Below, piece by piece: positions 62,656-64,000 of a stretch of 64,000 nucleotides of DNA. Source of the stretch: Pseudogymnoascus destructans. Lineage: Eukaryota; Ascomycota; Leotiomycetes; Thelebolales; Thelebolaceae. The stretch lies in contig NW_020167531.1 in the NCBI RefSeq assembly GCF_001641265.1, positions 1 through 64,000 of the forward strand, given 5' to 3'. Each line of letters opens with the position of its first letter. Positions within the stretch are counted from its first letter, which is position 1. The translations under genes and the position numbers were made by a program. A model generated the notes under the pieces. It was not told the DNA's origin. It saw only the letters and a list, made by a program, of their open reading frames with translations, and made no database searches.

Positions 62656-64000
62656 TCACTCCGCCGCACCCGAGCCCTCGTTAATCCACTTCTTAAAGTC
62701 CTCATTCGTCTTCTGTACCTCCTGCTGGCTCTTATTCTCCATCCACCTACTATTCATCTCGAACTTCTCCCTAGACCTCTGATTCCTCTTCTCCGTTGTC
62801 GCCCTCGCCGCAGCCTCATCCTGCCTGCCATCCGAGTAGACGAACCACTCCGAGGTGCCCGTCTTGTAGGTCAGGCGATACGTGTTGACGCAGATGCGGA
62901 TGGTGAGGTCTTCGGCCCAGAGAAGGGGCTTGCGCGATTGCGAGACCAGGCCGGAGTCGGAGTCGGTTTCGTGGGGGGAGAGGTTGCGGGTGAGGACGGA
63001 GCGGCGGATGCGGTCGAGGGGGACGCCTTCGGTGGGCTCGATGCGCACGAAGGAGGAGGTGTAGTATTTCCAGCGGTCTTTGCGCTCCATGTCGGTTAGG
63101 TCGAAGGTGGATTCGTCTTTGGTGATGAGTTGGGTTGTGGCCTGGCGGCGTTTGGGGGACTGTGGAGGGTTAGTTTGTTGTTAGGGGATTGGTTTGGAAT
63201 AATACTTACGTATCTGATGAGGTACATGTCAGCATCTCCGACGATCTTCTCAACCTTCTTGCGGAGATCAATCTCCTGGTTGAAAGTCGTCTCATCCTTG
63301 GTGCGGTTGGTCAAGAAGCTGTTGATGATCAATGGCGTCTTCTCCTTGCTGTCGGTCGAAGAACAAGTAGTGGCGTATCGGCAAATGTTCTTCAGAAGAT
63401 CACTGATCGTGTACAGCGCCCAACCTCTCTGGAGGTAATAGGTACGAAGGAAGTCCTGGTACTTGACTTCCTCAACGTCGCCAAGCACAAACTCTTCCAT
63501 AACCATGAGAGCCCTGTTGTAGTAAGTCTCAGAAGAATCCTGCGAAAACCAATCATTGCGCTCCTCGAGCAGCCCGATCTCCTTCGCAGGCTTGGGAGCC
63601 TTGATCCGGCGCACTTCTTCCGTGACTGCCGCCTCGCCATCCTTGAGAGCCTTCAAGCGACGATACAGCACCTCAAAGATGCTGAAGAACTGGAAGATTG
63701 TCTGGTTGGCGTACAAGCTGTACCACTCGCGGTAGAACGGCTGATCGGCCTTCAGCTCGAAATCAGACGCTTCAAGTGGTGCGCCTTGGAGTGCCGCGGC
63801 ACTCGGGGGGCGGCCTAGCCAGCGCTCATTCTGGGCCTCGCCAGAACCAGACTCATCCATAGGATCTCCCACAGTCTCCTCATCCCCGGCAATCGACCCA
63901 GTATCGGGAGTCGACTCTTTGCTTCCAGAGGCAACGCTGCTCTCCTTCTGGCCACGGCCCTTGGTACCGTTTCTGCCGCGCTCGAGAACGCCACGTAGAA
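62656..64000 (-). CDS. sin3: SIN3 corepressor, C-terminal part, continues beyond the window
   Basis: Complement of exons 62656..63159 and 63210..>64000 with a 50-nt intron (63160-63209). The frame stays open to the edge, so the N-terminal PAH domains and HDAC-interaction part lie outside. Visible motifs are FYREWYSLYANQTIFQFFSI, DWFSQDSSETYYNRALMVME, then DFLRTYYLQRGWALYTISDL and NSFLTNRTKDETTFNQEIDL. After the intron come RRQATTQLITKDESTFDLTD and ERKDRWKYYTSSFVRIEPTE. This is the conserved Sin3 C-terminal domain that scaffolds the Rpd3L/S histone deacetylase complexes. It ends in a charged helix (KTNEDFKKWINEGSGAAE). The stop lies at about 62656-62659. Confidence 0.93.

Overview
The window reads as nuclear DNA of a filamentous ascomycete (Pezizomycotina). 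Genes carry many short GT-AG introns of about 45-110 nt, and the set includes NADPH oxidase NoxA, class I myosin, ATG14, SIN3 and Zn2Cys6 and Myb-like regulators. Transposons of typical fungal types are present (pogo/Fot-like, hAT, Tf1/sushi-type chromovirus, CACTA/Plavaka-like). The class cannot be fixed from sequence alone.

Layout. 1-9.7 kb is an AT-rich accessory block. It holds a decayed SNF2-type helicase (minus), a 1162-aa TNP2/Plavaka-like transposase (minus) and a divergent 486-aa acidic-tailed partner gene (plus). Its short introns share a 14-bp palindrome of consensus CTGWACATGTWCAG, placed about 14-20 nt after the donor; this is the most unusual signal in the window. 10.6-17.3 kb is a host block with an ACSF2-like acyl-CoA ligase and class I myosin. 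17.6-35.7 kb is a nest of mobile elements. A decayed pogo-family element (A) is interrupted by a second pogo element (D, 1868 bp, TA target duplication) and by a rearranged LTR. Next come a 5366-bp Ty3/gypsy chromovirus with identical 258-bp LTRs but an internally deleted, stop-containing pol; a DUF3435 fragment; and a hAT pseudogene whose middle is inverted. Last are two adjacent pogo elements: B, split by a 936-bp solo LTR with a 5-bp target duplication, and C, 1860 bp with a single nonsense codon.

35.9-54 kb is a host block: a damaged membrane-protein gene, noxA, a conserved small protein, ATG14, adenine phosphoribosyltransferase, a multi-pass membrane protein and a Myb/SANT-like polyQ protein. 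They are separated by long gene-poor spacers rich in minisatellites and one-strand purine or pyrimidine tracts. 56.07-57.38 kb is a short pogo-family derivative. 58.3-64 kb holds a Zn2Cys6 transcription factor and the 3' end of SIN3, which runs off the window.

Functional themes. NoxA makes superoxide, myosin I drives endocytic actin, and ATG14 directs the autophagy PI3-kinase. SIN3, the Zn2Cys6 factor and the Myb-like protein are nuclear regulators. No biosynthetic cluster is apparent. No tRNA, rRNA or CRISPR array was recognised. Exon coordinates were read by hand from splice signals and family alignment from memory; no search was run.
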